Assembly (NCBI GenBank): GCA_020744225.1
Contig: JAGMWG010000001.1
Coordinates: 3,720,001-3,784,000, forward strand
Source of the DNA: Paraphoma chrysanthemicola
Lineage: Eukaryota > Ascomycota > Dothideomycetes > Pleosporales > Phaeosphaeriaceae
Direction: 5' to 3'
Length of the DNA stretch: 64,000 nt
The notes under the pieces: generated by a model
The model's database searches: none
What the model was told of the DNA's origin: nothing
The model's input: only the letters and a program-made list of their open reading frames with translations
Made by a program: the position numbers and the translations under genes
Part shown: in pieces, positions 22,943-35,965 of the stretch
How positions within the stretch are numbered: the stretch's first letter is position 1
Layout of the letters: every line of letters starts with the position of its first letter

Positions 22943-24926
22943 ATGAAATACCTCCCCGACGAACTCATCCTCCAAGTCATCGCCTGTATTGTTCCCCCAC
23001 GCTCCTCCTTCACCACCCCACTAATCATTATCCCCACCAGACCTCGAACCCGCCGAGCTCGTCAACCTCCAACACGTCTCGCGCCAATTCCTACGCCTCT
23101 CGCGCGACAACAATCTCTGGAAAACGCTCTGCTTCACACACTCGGTCGCCGAAAGCCGGCGCCGCCGCCTCGAAGCCGCATCCGACATCGACCCCCGCCT
23201 CGCCGAGCTCATACAAGCCGCGAATAGTATTTCGAATGCATTCGACACGAGCGTACATGATCCCAGCGCGCCGAGTGCGGAAGTGCAAGAGGAGAGGAAT
23301 CGGGATCGGAAGTGGGATGCGTTGAGGACGAATTGGGATCCGAGTTATCCCGGCGAGAAAGTCGATTGGTATCAGGATTTTGTGCAGAGACATGCGCCGC
23401 AGAAGATTGGCTGGTTCCAAGACGCTGGGGATGAGGGTGAGGATGGGGAGGATACGGCTAGGTGCGAAGCTACGGGCGCGGGGATATTGTTTGATAGTGA
23501 GGGAAGTGCTGATAAGCTTGTTGCGCCGCTGGATGATGGGAGTATATGTATCTGGGACGCGAGTGCGCGGAGCGAACAGCAGGGAAAAGTCGTTGCGAAG
23601 AGTAGTATCGGCCTTTTGACGGGTCGAGGGTCGGATTTGGATTATGATACCCGGTTGAGCCAGAGCCATGCGATGATGACGGAGACGGGAGCGGTGGAAT
23701 GCGTGAGTATTGATCATGTGTTGAAGAAGGGCTTCTTTGCCGTGCAGAGTGTCTTGAACGAGGTGGATTTGAACACGCTGGAAGTGGTATCGAGAACGCC
23801 GTATCCTTTCCCGATTACTGCGCTGTCGGACGCACATCATCGGACCCCATTGACAGTGGGCACGAATTGGACGATTCATTTACACGATACACGCAAACCA
23901 CCGCCTATCTCATCATCCACGCGCTGCGAACTCATCGGCGGGTCAACAATAGATACATCTTTCTCGCGCCTCGACACCGGCGACTTTGGCGGGCACGTTT
24001 CGCTCTCCCAGCCCGGCGCGCTGTCCATCCTGCACCTCCCGACAACGCGTGAATGGGACGGAAACGGCGACATCTGGGTCGCCGGCCGCTTCACCAGCAT
24101 GCTAAACTTCGACCGCCGCTTCTTCCCACGTCTCCGCGGCACCGTCCATTCCGGCGCTCGACTATCCTGCCTAACAGCCATCCCATACCCATTCATCCCG
24201 CAATCCCTCCGCACGAATTACCCGCCGTCGTACCTCCACAACGCCAAATCGACCCCGGGACACACCCTGATCGCCGCAGGCGAGTACAAGGGCAAAGGCT
24301 CGCTCGAACTTTACGGTTTATCCGCCGAGCCGACGCGCAGTATTAATTCAAGTGATTCCCGCACGACGCGCAATCCACAAGCGTGTTACCAGAATCGGCA
24401 GACGGCGAGTCGATCCAAGATGCTTGCTGTTGCGCCGCATGGCACGCGGATTGTGTGTGCGGATGGCGATGGGAATGTTAAGTGGGTGGAGAGAGATGGG
24501 AGTACGCCTGTGAGGGGGTTCAATATTAATGATATGAGACCGACGGAGGGACGAGGACCGGTGGTACAGAGTATGACGAATCCGCTCCAGGGGAATATTG
24601 AGCAGGGATGGGGGGATATTGTGCAGAAAATACTGCCTACTACGACTATTCCTACTACTTCTACCGGCACAGTAACTTCCACCTCCCCAACGACAACTAT
24701 TGAGCAGGATAATCTCGTCCTCTGGACCGGCGACGGCAAACTGGGCATGCTGGGTTTCGGCCAGGAAGATGTGTTTGGTGGTAAAGAAGAGTTTGAAGAT
24801 GCGCTTGAGCAGCAGACGGGGGATGGGAGCGAGAGGGTTAGGGAGATGGAGTATGGGATGGAGATGAGGAGGGCGTTGGAGGGGCAGGCGAGGGAGTTGA
24901 GGTGGTTGAGGGGGTATGGACTTTAG
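22943..24926 (+). CDS. F-box protein with beta-propeller-like C-terminal region
   Basis: 642 residues. A 43-base first exon (22943-22985) ends in an intron of 55 bp (22986-23040), which joins LPDELILQVIAY to LEPAELVNLQHVSRQFLRLS, a complete F-box of about 40 residues with a trailing LWKTLCF. F-box proteins link substrates to an SCF ubiquitin ligase through Skp1. The remaining 500 residues contain WD-like blade strands (LDDGSICIWDASAR, NWTIHLHDTRK, GHTLIAAGEYKGKGSLELYGL, RIVCADGDGNVKWVERDG), consistent with a beta-propeller substrate-binding region, although classical WD repeats are weak. The long GC-rich second exon is unbroken. The substrate is unknown. Confidence 0.85.
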
Positions 24927-25191
24927 AATTGAGAACGTATCAAACTCAATGGTTTGCCCCTGAGCCCACGGGTGATTAACTAAATACATTTTGGACGAGG
25001 AAAGTTCAACGCAGTCGCCGTTCCTGGAACTTTACCCATCGGAGCACTTGCCCTTGTTTCCAACGCTAAGCGGGTGGCGCTCTTGCGACACGTACTTTCG
25101 AATCGGGTCTGGGTCAAAGTCTTCTTGTTCTCTTCTCACAGGATTGGTTAGTATTGATATCCACCGAAACTTTACTCGGGGAAGGGACGAA

Positions 25192-26577
25192 ATGGCTTCG
25201 ATGAGCGACGACGACGGCATCGCATGGCCTACATCTCATGATCCAATTACTTCCAAACGTAACGAGGACCGCTTGCCGGTAGAGAATGCCAGCGCGTGGT
25301 GCCAAGACCAAACATCTCGCGAAATTGAAGCTGGTGCGCTATCCTTCTTTGACTTGTCATGCGAAATTCGCAACAACATATGAGCTTGAGTTTCAGCACA
25401 ATAGACCCATATTCGTTGAGCCGCCTACCAGAAACCAAGCACTCCGACTACATCGGAGGCTAGGAGACAACAGCGTTGGACTGATGAATCCTCGCAAGTT
25501 TTTCGTTGCGGGTCCACGATGTCTTGTCTAACACTTGCAAACAGAACGTCTCACGATATTTCTAGTGTTACAAAAGCACGATCCTCGACCCTTGTTCCGA
25601 GCCTACCAATCAAGTCTGGCTTTGTTCCTCGTGTGCCGCCAATCCTATCAAGAGGCATCGTCTGTGTTCTATCAGACCAATACCTTCACAATTACATTGA
25701 ACATCCCCGCGGCCTGCATATCAATGTCAGCTTCATGCAGCCAGATACCAAGGTAAAGGAGAAGTACTCATCCTTGACCAGAGCACATGACGATCATTCT
25801 GCACCTGCTACTTCCGACTTTTCGATTTCTGAGCCCAATGAGACGATTCATCTCCTTCAGCGGGACGATCGTGACATCAGAAATTACTGGCGAAACTATA
25901 TCCAATATTAAATTTGGAGAAGGATGGCTCAGGTGGCGAAATCGTCTACACAACGACCAGCAAGACTAGCAGAGACTCGTCTAAGTACGCCGCATACTCG
26001 GACATGACTCAGAAGTTTATTGTCGCCGAAGACAGGAGGTTGGCAATGCTCGAAAGGCAACTTCTCGACTTATCGAGCTTGCCTGAGCTTGTTCATTCTC
26101 GCATATGGAAGGAAGCCGTCCATTATCGCGATTTCCACCAGCTCCAAGCCAGCAACGTAGCTTCTGTGTATCGTCAGACCATTCGTCCACTGTGTGCATA
26201 AAAAGGCACACGTTCCATTTACCTGGAAGTCAAGAAGCTTACGACGAAGCCTTTCGAGCTGGAACTTACCTGAGCAAGAATCCTGCCAAATTCCGAGACC
26301 TCAATCGCCTTCGAGAGCTTCTCTCCGTGATCAGTGGGTCGGGCCACACTATTCCGCGTTGGTCTCCCGGCATATGAAAGAGATCGATGACCAGATCTTG
26401 AGCCATAGTCGGCACGAGAGGCCAAGGTGGTTTTTTGAATTGGACAATCATGAGTCTCCAGAAGAACTACGGCTTGATGCCATACCTGTCCTGCAAGCCA
26501 CAATCAGCTTCAACAACGTCATCCTGTTCGCCATTGAACTTCGGTATCCCGGTCGGCCTCGTGAGCTTGTGAGGTGA
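25192..26577 (+). pseudogene. 2EXR/F-box-like gene, frameshifted
   Basis: Encodes the family entry motif LSFFDLSCEIRNNI (25355-25380), and two bases are missing before the continuation YELEFQHNRPIFVEPP in the next frame. The family core LFLVCRQSYQEASSVFYQTNTFT follows at about 25620-25690 after an in-frame stop at 25528. Further fragments with frame changes run to an ATISFNNVILFAIEL segment near 26550. No GT..AG intron explains the first break. An adjacent open frame to 26901 may be part of the same dead gene. Function of this fungal family is unknown. Confidence 0.6.
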
Positions 26578-26901
26578 TTTCCACTCAGCGAATTACGTCA
26601 CAACGTGTTCAAAGTATCGTGTCCACACCGACGTATTGTACGGCACCACCCTGTTCCCGGTACATGGGTCAATGACCGAGGCAGAGTCGTTGGACTTGTG
26701 CCGGCGTACACTTTGGGTGGCGATGGCTCAATTATTTCCAGCCGTCGGTCTAAGGGGCATATAGTAAGAGCCAAAGAAAGTGGAGAAGCGGCGCTGCGCT
26801 TCTTCCGGGAACTTGAGCGCAAACTTAAGGGTACTCTGTTTGAAGTGAGTCATAAAAGGATAGAGGTACCATCCGACCGTCAGGATTCATGCAAGGCTTG
26901 A

Positions 26902-29578
26902 AGGTCACGACTTCTGCGCGAAATTATTCGCTCGGTGAGACACTTGTGGCGTCAGCAAGTTCTCTGGGCCTCTCATTCTCGTTGACTGACCCTCAATTCT
27001 GCACGCGAAGTATGGTGTAGTGCCTGACCTTCAGGCTGAGGCATAGTAGCAATGGATATTTCCATCAATTTTCAGACTGTCTCGTACACTTGTTCATTTG
27101 CCTACCGTTTGTTTCTAAACCAACAATCGTGTTTGCGATTTGCTGAAGGTATAGACTATACGAACTTAGGATGTGAATGAAAACGAAGTGGCAGTGAGAT
27201 AGTACTGTAAGTAAAAGCTTGAGGGATGCAAGGTGTTTTCGAATACACTCTTCAACTGATCTGATGACCGATCGGATTCTCTAGCCTCACCAGTGCTGTG
27301 ATGGACGGTGGGAATAGATTCCTACAGAGTGGTGGTTGTCCGATCAGGCGAGTAGGACAGTCTGACGGAATTACTGAGGGTTCACGGCATGTCTGCTCAT
27401 TCTCTTTTGTGCATTATCGTGAGGTGATGACTTTACTTTGTGTGCAATCGTCTTCTCGGTGCTAGGAGTTGTTGTGAGCATGAAGCATGGAATTGCGTTG
27501 TAACCAATGTCTTTGGATGCTGCTTGTGCTTCAAGCTCGAATGTTATATATACATCTCAAGGAACGGCCGGCGTTCGATGTTGGGCCATATGTTGGCTGA
27601 AGAAGTCGTGTAGGTGTGTGGTAATTGGATGGCAGATGCTTCGGGTTTTGAGAGGCGTTTGCGAAACGAGTCTAAAGAATCGTAGATAGCTTGTGCCTCG
27701 GTCGACTTGAGTCTGATCTGTATGTGATTGACCTCGACACATGCTGGATGATGGACTTCCAGGGCTAGACGACAGGTATAAAGAGGGCGAAAAGCCGATG
27801 TACAGTTGTTTTATTGGACACCGTAGGAGTTTCATGTCGTCATGGGTGATGGCGAAGGTCTAGATTCGATTGCAATTTTGTGTCAGCAGGTTCATGAGAC
27901 GTGGTGTGCGCTTGGATAGCATCGAAGAGGTTCTGGCCCTGTGTGACCGTGAATGACGGAGCGAGACCTCGAGTATCGAAGCAATTTGTCGATCCGTGTA
28001 CCCGCTTTTCACGCGGAGTTGTCGTTTAGTACAAGACCATGTCAACACTACCGTCCCGCTTTTAAATCAGTATTTGTAATGGTTCGCCAGTACTTTTTGA
28101 GGTGATGTTCGCCTTCCTATATGGAATAAGATGTCGGTTCGCCACTCAGGCTGCATAATTGACAGCCGGTCTTGAGCTGCTTCGATTGGGCGCCAGATGT
28201 TCGCTCTTGTCTATACTGTTCACACTGTTGTCCAAAATCACGGCGGTCATGTCGAGATTCAAGGCATTGGCTCATATCGTGTTAAGTACAGAGCCAACTT
28301 TGACGGAAGTTCCTTGCTCAGAAGTCAAATTTGGTCAAAATACATCCTCGTTCACGGCATTTGACCACAAACACGGTGTCAAGATCCAGTTCAAGTATGC
28401 GGAGGAGATTTATGCGGCTAGTAAAGCTTTTCAAATCAGGACGAAGTTGTGTGTGAGATGTTCATCGCGTGCACGTCGTGAAACAGACCTTGTGGCAAAA
28501 TTGTCGTTATGAATTGGAGGGTATTACTAGAGCAGAAGATCGAGGATGCTTCCTATTATATCTGACGGAATGTGTATAAAAGGGCAACGCCGGGATGGTA
28601 GACTGGTATGTACTAAAGTCTTTCCAGGCGAGGCATTGCCCAGAATACCCTACTATGTTGATCTATAAACATCATCCGCTGATTGAATTGTCGAGTTATT
28701 CGCCCTTGTAAGACCGACGTGAGTTGATCAAGGCTTGATCTCAATCTCCTGTCCGTCGATATAGTGGTCACGCTAGTCGCGTTGGTCATCCATGCTGGAA
28801 GAGAAGCTCATAGTTGCATTTGCAGATCTCCGAGGGTAAACTCGTAAATGGAATCGCTGTGCTGGTATTTTTTTGCATTTGCTTTTGAAGAGGTGGTCTT
28901 CCGAAGAGGCGGTATGCGCAGGCCTGACAGATGCCATTGAATCCATTGTAGTTCCCCGTCTTTGACGGTTTGAATTAAGGTGATGATTATGCTAATTGCT
29001 GGGGCAAGAAACTTAGTGTTCGAAGGCAAATGTTATCATCATTGACCACTTCAAGAGAAGAATCTAGGCGACGAGTGAGCATGAAGGTATGACAGCGTCA
29101 CTACTCATTATCTATATTCGAGTTAGGCCTTTCCCATAATTGAGATGCCAATAGTAGCACTCTCATGATGCAAAGATAAGGGGCGAGAGAAGCCGGTGAG
29201 TATGTCGATGAATTCGCAGTGCTGCTGATCATTCAATCGCGCTACTCGAAAATCAGAACGCTGTCCTAGCTATCCTACGGTGTAGCTGACTTCGCAATGA
29301 AAGCATCTTCCAACCGGGCCGATTAGCAGACGCAGCGCCGTGATAGGGTGACGAGTCAGGAGGCTTAGTCGGACTTGGCGAGCCACGAAGTCCCTTTTCG
29401 TACAAGCATGCTACAATTAAACGTGGCCCGCGATGGTGATAGAGATCCCTCACCCCTACTGCGATCACTCTTGGATTATGAACTTCACGTCTTCGTAGTC
29501 TGTCGCCCTTGCACCCCCGAGCATCATCTAGTCGGCCATAAGTGTCGCAAGCGATCTAATCGCGTCGTTGGATCAGAC
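26902..29578. other. Gene-poor 2.7-kb region
   Basis: No convincing gene. A minus-strand open frame at 27860-28048 has a weak helix-turn-helix look (GYTDRQIASILEVS), which could be a fossil transposase or chance. The open frame 28159-28512 has no recognisable domain. Confidence 0.45.
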
Positions 29579-30748
29579 ATGCCAATCAAACGCCCGCATA
29601 AAAAGTCACGCTACGGATGCGACCGATGCCGGAACCGGCGAGTGAAGTGCGATGAGAAACGCCCCTCCTGCTCGATTTGTACAGAAAGAACCGAGCCATG
29701 CCACTACTCTCGGCTCCCGAGACTATCCTCACCACCCACCAAGAGAGCATCGAATCCTATTTCATTATTTTCACAACAAGTCTCGTCAAATATCGCCACG
29801 TCTCATCCAGAAACAAATTCAGATTCTGCATCGTCTTGCTTCGATGGAATACCACCACCAAGGGACTCCCCCAATTCGACATCCAGGCTCCGAGAACTCG
29901 AACTCATGCACCATTGGTCAACACGCACGTATAAAAGCTTCAGGAACCAAATCGGAGAGCAATTGCGCGATCACGTTGTTCAAGAGGCGCTGAAGCACGA
30001 CTACCTGCTCGCCGCCATGCTGGCGCTGACATCACTACACATGGCTGCCGAGGCGAGCTGCCGCGCCACCGTCGATCAAAATGTCAGCGAAGCATTGCAT
30101 TACCAGAATATAGCTGCAATCGGTCTGCGAAGTACACTGGAGACACTCTCGCCAGAGAACTGCGACGCTGTTTTTATCACCAGCCTGATTATAATGGTGT
30201 GCACCATTGTTTCGCCACCGCTGCAGAGGAAGAGTACGAATCACCAAAAGCAAAGCACGGCTGAGGCCATGTTGGGAATGTCTGAATTCATGAAGGGCAT
30301 CACATCTATTCTTGACGTGAGTCGACCTTGGTTCAGAAACAGCCCCGTTCGTTGCATTCTCGATACCAAGTATGATTTGACGACAACACCTATCTGCTTT
30401 CCTTTCGACACAATTCGACGCAGGCTAGGAGCAGAACCGCTCGATGATGGAAAGAATGGGATCATTCACGCCATTTGTGCGCTCGAACAAGCTGTGCTAT
30501 CAGGTAGACACGCCGTTGCTTGGGTTCTGCGCGTGAAGCCAGAGTTTCTGGCTGCGCTGAGAGACGGCGATGAGTTTGCACTAGCCGTGTTCATGCAATG
30601 GGGTGTGTTGCTGGATCAACTCGATGAGCTTTGGTGGGCAAGATTTGCAGGGAGGCTGATGGTCGAGGAGATTGCGTGTAAGCTTGACGAGATTGGTGGT
30701 GGCTGGGAAGAAGTGACTAGGTGGTGTAGGAAGCAGGTTGGGCTGTGA
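29579..30748 (+). CDS. Zn2Cys6 transcription factor with fungal-specific regulatory domain
   Basis: 389 residues from the chosen ATG; an in-frame ATG at 29375 would add 68 residues without a domain. The zinc cluster is at residues 13-40 (CDRCRNRRVKCDEKRPSCSIC then C), preceded by a basic KRPHKKSRYG stretch. After a Ser/Pro linker comes a regulatory domain of the Upc2-like or fungal_trans_2 type: LRELELMHHWSTRTYKSF, HDYLLAAMLALTSLHMA, ALHYQNIAAIGLRSTL. The C-terminus has the usual WWARFAGRLMVEEI motif. Single exon, unbroken. Upc2-like proteins control sterol uptake, but this architecture is widespread, so the target is not assigned. Confidence 0.85.
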   Translation: MPIKRPHKKSRYGCDRCRNRRVKCDEKRPSCSICTERTEPCHYSRLPRLSSPPTKRASNPISLFSQQVSSNIATSHPETNSDSASSCFDGIPPPRDSPNSTSRLRELELMHHWSTRTYKSFRNQIGEQLRDHVVQEALKHDYLLAAMLALTSLHMAAEASCRATVDQNVSEALHYQNIAAIGLRSTLETLSPENCDAVFITSLIIMVCTIVSPPLQRKSTNHQKQSTAEAMLGMSEFMKGITSILDVSRPWFRNSPVRCILDTKYDLTTTPICFPFDTIRRRLGAEPLDDGKNGIIHAICALEQAVLSGRHAVAWVLRVKPEFLAALRDGDEFALAVFMQWGVLLDQLDELWWARFAGRLMVEEIACKLDEIGGGWEEVTRWCRKQVGL

Positions 30749-31182
30749 GGGTGGATGACATCTAGATGAAGAGCGAAATATGATTCTCGCCGAGCACGAA
30801 TTTCGTAATTGCATGGTACATCTTGATATCCAACGGTCAAATTCACACATCTGCTTCATTAGTGCTGATTTGAATCTAGGTCACCCCTGCACATAAGTCC
30901 GTGCTTAGCTTGCTCGCTCGCTCGTTCTCGTTCCCGTTCCTAGCCAAACACTCAGCCTCACGCCAAGGTCGCAACTCAACCCCAATAGGCGCAATCGGTG
31001 CCTTTGCAACGAGTCTACAGTGCAAGAATGATGCATGATCGGTTCACGAATGAAGTATATATAGATCCCACTGTTCCCTTATTATCACCTTCAGCATCAG
31101 CATCACAACTACACCCGTTTCTTTAAGCATCAGCATTAGCATTTATACCATCTTTCAATCGCCTTATCGCGTTCCTCACAAC
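30749..31182. other. Intergenic region, promoter of the RTA1-like gene
   Basis: Contains the TATA-like element listed next, and a pyrimidine/A-rich leader with repeated CATCAGCAT words before the start. Confidence 0.55.
31056..31064 (+). promoter_or_regulatory. TATA-box candidate for the RTA1-like gene
   Basis: TATATATAG lies 119 bases upstream of the start codon, a common distance in filamentous fungi. Supported by sequence match and position only. Confidence 0.4.
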
Positions 31183-32199
31183 ATGGCTGAAGAAGAATCT
31201 AACTACAAATATGTCCCCTCTGTCGCTGCTGCAGGAATATTCATCGTTCTGTTTATCATCTTATTCATCATCCACCTGGTTCGCCTCGTGAAAACCCGAA
31301 CATGGTTCTGTATCCCCTTTCTCATCGGCGCACTTCGTAAGTACCCTCACTAGCTTCTCACACCATCTACTACTGAACTCTACTATGGGTCCATTCAATA
31401 CCTCATGTCCAATTCCAAATTACCACTAATCGCGCATCAAGTCGAAATCTTAGGCTACATCGGCCGCGCCCTCGGCAAATCCAACCCGACCTCCACCGGC
31501 CCCTACGTCATGCAAGCACTCCTCATCCTCCTTGGTCCCATCTTCTTTGCCGCAAGCATCTACATGTTCCTTGGCCGTATCATCGTAGCAACGAATAGCG
31601 CGTCGTACTCTCTCATTCGACCTACACGACTTACCAAACTCTTCGTCGGTGGCGACGTGTTGTGTTTCCTTGTACAAGCTGGTGGTGGAGGAATACTTGC
31701 TGGCAGTGATTCGGCAAGTAGTGCAAATATTGGAAAAGGTGTCATCTTGGCGGGATTGGGATTGCAGATGGTGATTTTTGGGTTCTTCCTTGTGAGTGCA
31801 GGGATGTGGCATAAAAGGATGAATGCCGGAAAGCGGATGAACGAAGTATTCGACTGGCCAAGGCATATGAATATGCTGTATGTGGTCAGCCTTATAATCA
31901 CGTTTAGGAACCTTTTCCGGGTTATTGAGTACGCGATGGGAGGTAAGTGGTCTTCCCGTATGTTTCATTAGGAGAAAACAGCTAATGATGTGACAGAGGA
32001 CGGATACCTGCTTGCAAACGAGTGGCCAATCTACGTCTTCGATGCTGCGCCGATGGTAGTGGTGTTGGCAATTTGTTGCTTGTGGTATGTCGGTGATATC
32101 ACAAAGCTATCGAATCAGCATGAGCTCGGCAGGTTTGATGATCAAACTGAATTTGAGAGGCGGTATGCAAATGGTACTTCATTGCAGCACAATGCGTGA
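31183..32199 (+). CDS. RTA1-like seven-helix membrane protein
   Basis: A member of the fungal lipid-translocating exporter family (Rta1, Rsb1); 285 residues with about seven membrane segments. Exons are 31183-31336, 31442-31942 and 31997-32199. Family motifs: EILGYIGRALGK after the first helix, APxIFFAASIYMFLGRII (here LGPIFFAASIYMFLGR), LFVGGDVLCFLVQAGGGG, and FRVIEYAMG-EDGYLLANEWPIYVFDA across the last junction. The second intron splits a Glu codon. Relatives give tolerance to 7-aminocholesterol or export sphingoid bases at the plasma membrane; the substrate here is inference. Confidence 0.92.
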
Positions 32200-32915
32200 A
32201 TGGTAGTATGAGCCTGGAAAGATCTTCTACTTGTCCGCTATCCTAGCATGGCAGTAAGAGGGACTTAGTTGTGCTGGCTTGAATTATCAGCAAAGTTAGT
32301 GACTGAGGACAGCAGTCTTATGAGAGGCTAGCATGGATTGTGAAAAGACAAGAAAATTGACCCATCTTGTGGGATTTTCGTTTCAAGACTTTTTTAATCA
32401 ATGTACATAACGTGGCGGCATTGCCGTTAGGGGTTTTGAGTAGATATCTAGTGCTATCGGTTTGTGTTTGCTACCGCCTAGCCCGCTGTGCCCACCAGCC
32501 ATCCCTCCCTCGGCCAAGGTGTCAAACCGGGACGCGGTGAAATACGTCTTCTTATAAAGTGCCTTCAAACGCCTCAATCCTTTGTTTTCACATATGAATA
32601 GCGTATCTAGGCAAACATATCCTGCGTTACTATCACATATAGTCCGCGGACGAATCGCGCACAAACAATCTCGACGCCTCGCAAAGAACCGACACCTAGA
32701 CTAGAGAGCTCCACCGACGCAGCACAGTTGACACAATATAGCACGAAGGGTCCGAATAGTAAGCGATCACTCGAGAAAGAGGACACTTTTCGCACGCGTC
32801 CAGGATTCCGGCCACTACTTAGACTGGTCGGCAAGTCCCCTCACCCGAGATTCTGCACGGCAATAAATAAGATCGGAAGCGCACAACTGTACACTGCATG
32901 GAAGCGAGAAAAACA
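32200..32915. other. Intergenic region
   Basis: 716 bp; open frames on the minus strand at 32398-32834 show no domain. Confidence 0.5.
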
Positions 32916-34595
32916 ATGACCGAGTCATTTCCATTTCTATCTCTCGTCCCCAAGACCCGCAACTTAGTTTGTTCGGCTCTCCTGGAGTTTGTTACGTCTA
33001 TACACATCTCCGACCTTGACGGGTACGGACTTTACCTACATCACGAGAACATCCCGGTCGATCCCAACATATTTTAGGACAATCTCGACGCAACATATCA
33101 GAAAGTGTGCGAACGGGCGGGCCTTTCGGGTCTTGGCCTATTTCTTGTCAATCGCCAGGTGCACATAGAAGCAGCATCGACGTTCTATGAGAACAATGTT
33201 TTCAAGCTATGCTCTACATGTTCCAGGGTTGACCTCCCGGATATAATCGCTAGATATATATCCCACGAGTGGCTTCCTTGACTAGTCAGGTTTGGGGGCT
33301 ACTCAACACTACTTCGGAAGCTTGAGATCGACGTTACACAACTCACTTCAACTGATTGACACGATAAAATACCTGTGGGCCGCTTTCGATGGAGATAATT
33401 CCCAGCTCGGAAGGGTCTTCTTGAGTTTAGGCCACTATTATATCATCTGTAGGGTTTGGATCTCACAGCGTTGAAAGTTGTCCTGGTACACAAACAGCCT
33501 GTCACCGATCCTTATTGTGATGCCGTACCGCCATATTGCAACGCAGTCGGTTGAAATGACAACATTTTAGATTCGCTCATCCAAGACAAACTCGAAATCA
33601 AGAAGTGCTGGCGCACTATCGGGTGCCTATCGATCAAGCGAGATGGCTCTGGTGGTGTCATCGTATTCCGAAGCAAATCGCACCAGGTCCTGGAACACTG
33701 GGCCTGCTATGGACATGACCGCTTCTTTCTGCTGTGTAGCGAAATTGAACTCGAAGAGTACAACTCAACTAGTATAACAAGGCTCCAAGTCGATGCAGAG
33801 GACAGCTTGCCCTTTGTTATTCGAGAGCCGCTAGCACTGAGGAGTCTTCCGGGAAACATACGTACTCGAATCCTCGAAGGGAGTTTTGGCGAACAACAGA
33901 TCATCAATCTGGATACGGCAAAGGATCCAATAAGTCTTTTTAGTGCATTCCATATTTCAAGGCTATTTGGCTACGCGAACCACAGCTGCCTATCCCGATG
34001 TCCCTTCTCCGTTGAGATGACATTCACAGTTCAAACTGGAGCAAATGAACTTGCACCTGCGAGGCTCCAAAGACTACTGCAATTAAGTGAATACAGATCC
34101 CAATGGCAGATAGCTAACAAGGCGCCATTATCTCCAAGAATAACATGGTTCACCATAACCATTGGAATCGACAGCAATGGACAAGCAGCTCTTGGAGACT
34201 TCCGGTATGATGCGGCCAAACTTATCGACGCGACTCTCTCGCTGGAAGGGAATCACGTAATTCAATTCAGTATGAAGATCAGTATGACGAATGCGCCAAT
34301 CCCCAAAAACGGTGAGCATTGGTGCCCAAGTCCGATCTATAAAATACGAAACGCCACATTACTTTCATGGCCAAAGATGAGGAGTCTTTTGGAGCAGGAA
34401 CTTCCTGAGATTGATATGAATGGGCGTGGCGAGGTCACGGCTATCAGGACCGATCAGAGTAGCATCCCGTTAGCGAACACGAATCTGAGGACAAAGCGGA
34501 GTGTATACTGGCTGAATAGCAAGTCAGAAAGAGTCAAAGCTAGGAAGGCGGGAAAGCTTGAAGCTCCTATCAAAAATCTGGAAACAGACGTGTGA
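32916..34595 (+). pseudogene. 2EXR/F-box-like gene with several stops
   Basis: Begins like an intact family member: ATG, then ESFPFLSLVPKTRNLVCSAL. The same frame continues through GLFLVNRQVHIEAASTFYENN, which matches the core found in relatives here. Stops interrupt it at 33075, 33279, 33357 and several more up to 33552. From 33555 to 34595 the frame is open for about 346 codons (internal ATG at 33807), with LRSLPGNIRTRIL and KLIDATLSLEGNHVIQFSM. So the 5' half is dead and the 3' half is still open, perhaps an independent shortened gene. Unknown function. Confidence 0.6.
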
Positions 34596-34917
34596 GGACC
34601 ACTGGTGGTTGATGGAATACAGGGCGTGGCAATGGTCGCAACAGCCCGGGCTATTTGTGGGCTATATTGAAGATGATGTGACGTCGTCATCTGAGCTAGG
34701 TTCAAAGACTGGATCACCACAATAGTAGTCTTTATTCTCATAGAAAGCATGCTACCAGGGCCTTCCGCTAAGCGAGCCGAATAAGTGGTGGACATAATTC
34801 AGATTTGCAGTATTCGGCGGGCCGGGTTACACATCCTTAAGCTTTCATGGTCAAGATGTATCAGCATGACTTGACATATTGATAAATTTCCTAACATCCG
34901 ATCCAAGAACTCTATCT

Positions 34918-35965
34918 TCAATAGGTCGACTGTGTGACTCCCAGCCTACCGCCATCATTCACCAAGATCAGCCCATTACAAAAGCTCCCCGCTCTGGACG
35001 CAAGATACAACACCGTCCCACCCATCTCTTCTTCTCCACCAAACCTCCTTGCCGGAATGAACACCGGATCACTCGGATCCTCGGTCTCCGGATCGCGACT
35101 ATTGATAACCTCGTCGGCCATTTCAGACGGGAACCCTGTCACACATCAGCCGCCAATTCAGCATTGTCATAAACGTCCTTGGACCGCTGCCGTGCAGAGC
35201 GGAAAAGGAGAAAGAGAAAGCAACTCACACCCCGGAGCCAACGCATTCACCCTAATCCCATGCACACTCAACCCCGAACTCATCTGCTTCACCAACGCCA
35301 CTACCGCCGCCTTACTCGCGCCATATGCCGGCGCACACATCCACTCTCTCAGAAATGCGCCGACTGAACTCGTCACAACCACTTGGCTCTGAATACTCGG
35401 CACGCTACTCCCTTCTTTCAACGGCGCGCCGAAATGACCTGGATTGGCGATCGCATGTGCGTTTCCTGCGTCAAGAAGTGAAAGGAATGCGAGAATGGAA
35501 AAGTATGTTGCAGTAGTATTTATGTTGAACGTGGAAGTGAATTCTTCCATTGATGTGTCTTCAAACATATTCTTGCGAAGTTCGGAGACAGATTGGCCGG
35601 GTACGAAACTCGCCGTGGGGCCAAGGACGCCGGCGTTCGCGACAAGGAGGTTGATGTATCCGACATCGGTAGTGACTTGGTCTACGGCGGCTTGCAGCGA
35701 GGATTTGGATGTGATGTCGCATTGTATTGGTATCAGGCCAGGGTTTTGTGATACGGCGGCGGTGAGTGCGGATTCGCGGCGGCCGAGGATGTATACTTTT
35801 GATGCGCCGGCGGAGAGGAGGGCGCGGGAGATCATAAGACCAATGCCTGGGGTGATGGTCAGTCTGGTGAAAGGGTGGTAGGATCGGGTTGAGATGTGGA
35901 CCTGTTGCGCCGCCAGTGACGACCGCTACCATGTCGTCGACGCGGAAAAGGTTGGAGGTGTCCAT
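34918..35965 (-). CDS. Short-chain dehydrogenase/reductase
   Basis: An NAD(P)-dependent oxidoreductase of 299 residues. Exons on the minus strand are 35965-35902, 35846-35229 and 35135-34918. The cofactor motif TGGATGIG spans the first junction, NAG is in LLVANAGVLG, the catalytic Tyr-x-x-x-Lys is YGASK in CAPAYGASKAAVVAL, and APGWFPSEM spans the second junction. The C-terminus RFGGEEEMGGTVLYLASRAG is typical of classical SDRs. The first intron has an unusual GTCCAC donor, but frame and motif both require it. Substrate unknown. Confidence 0.92.
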
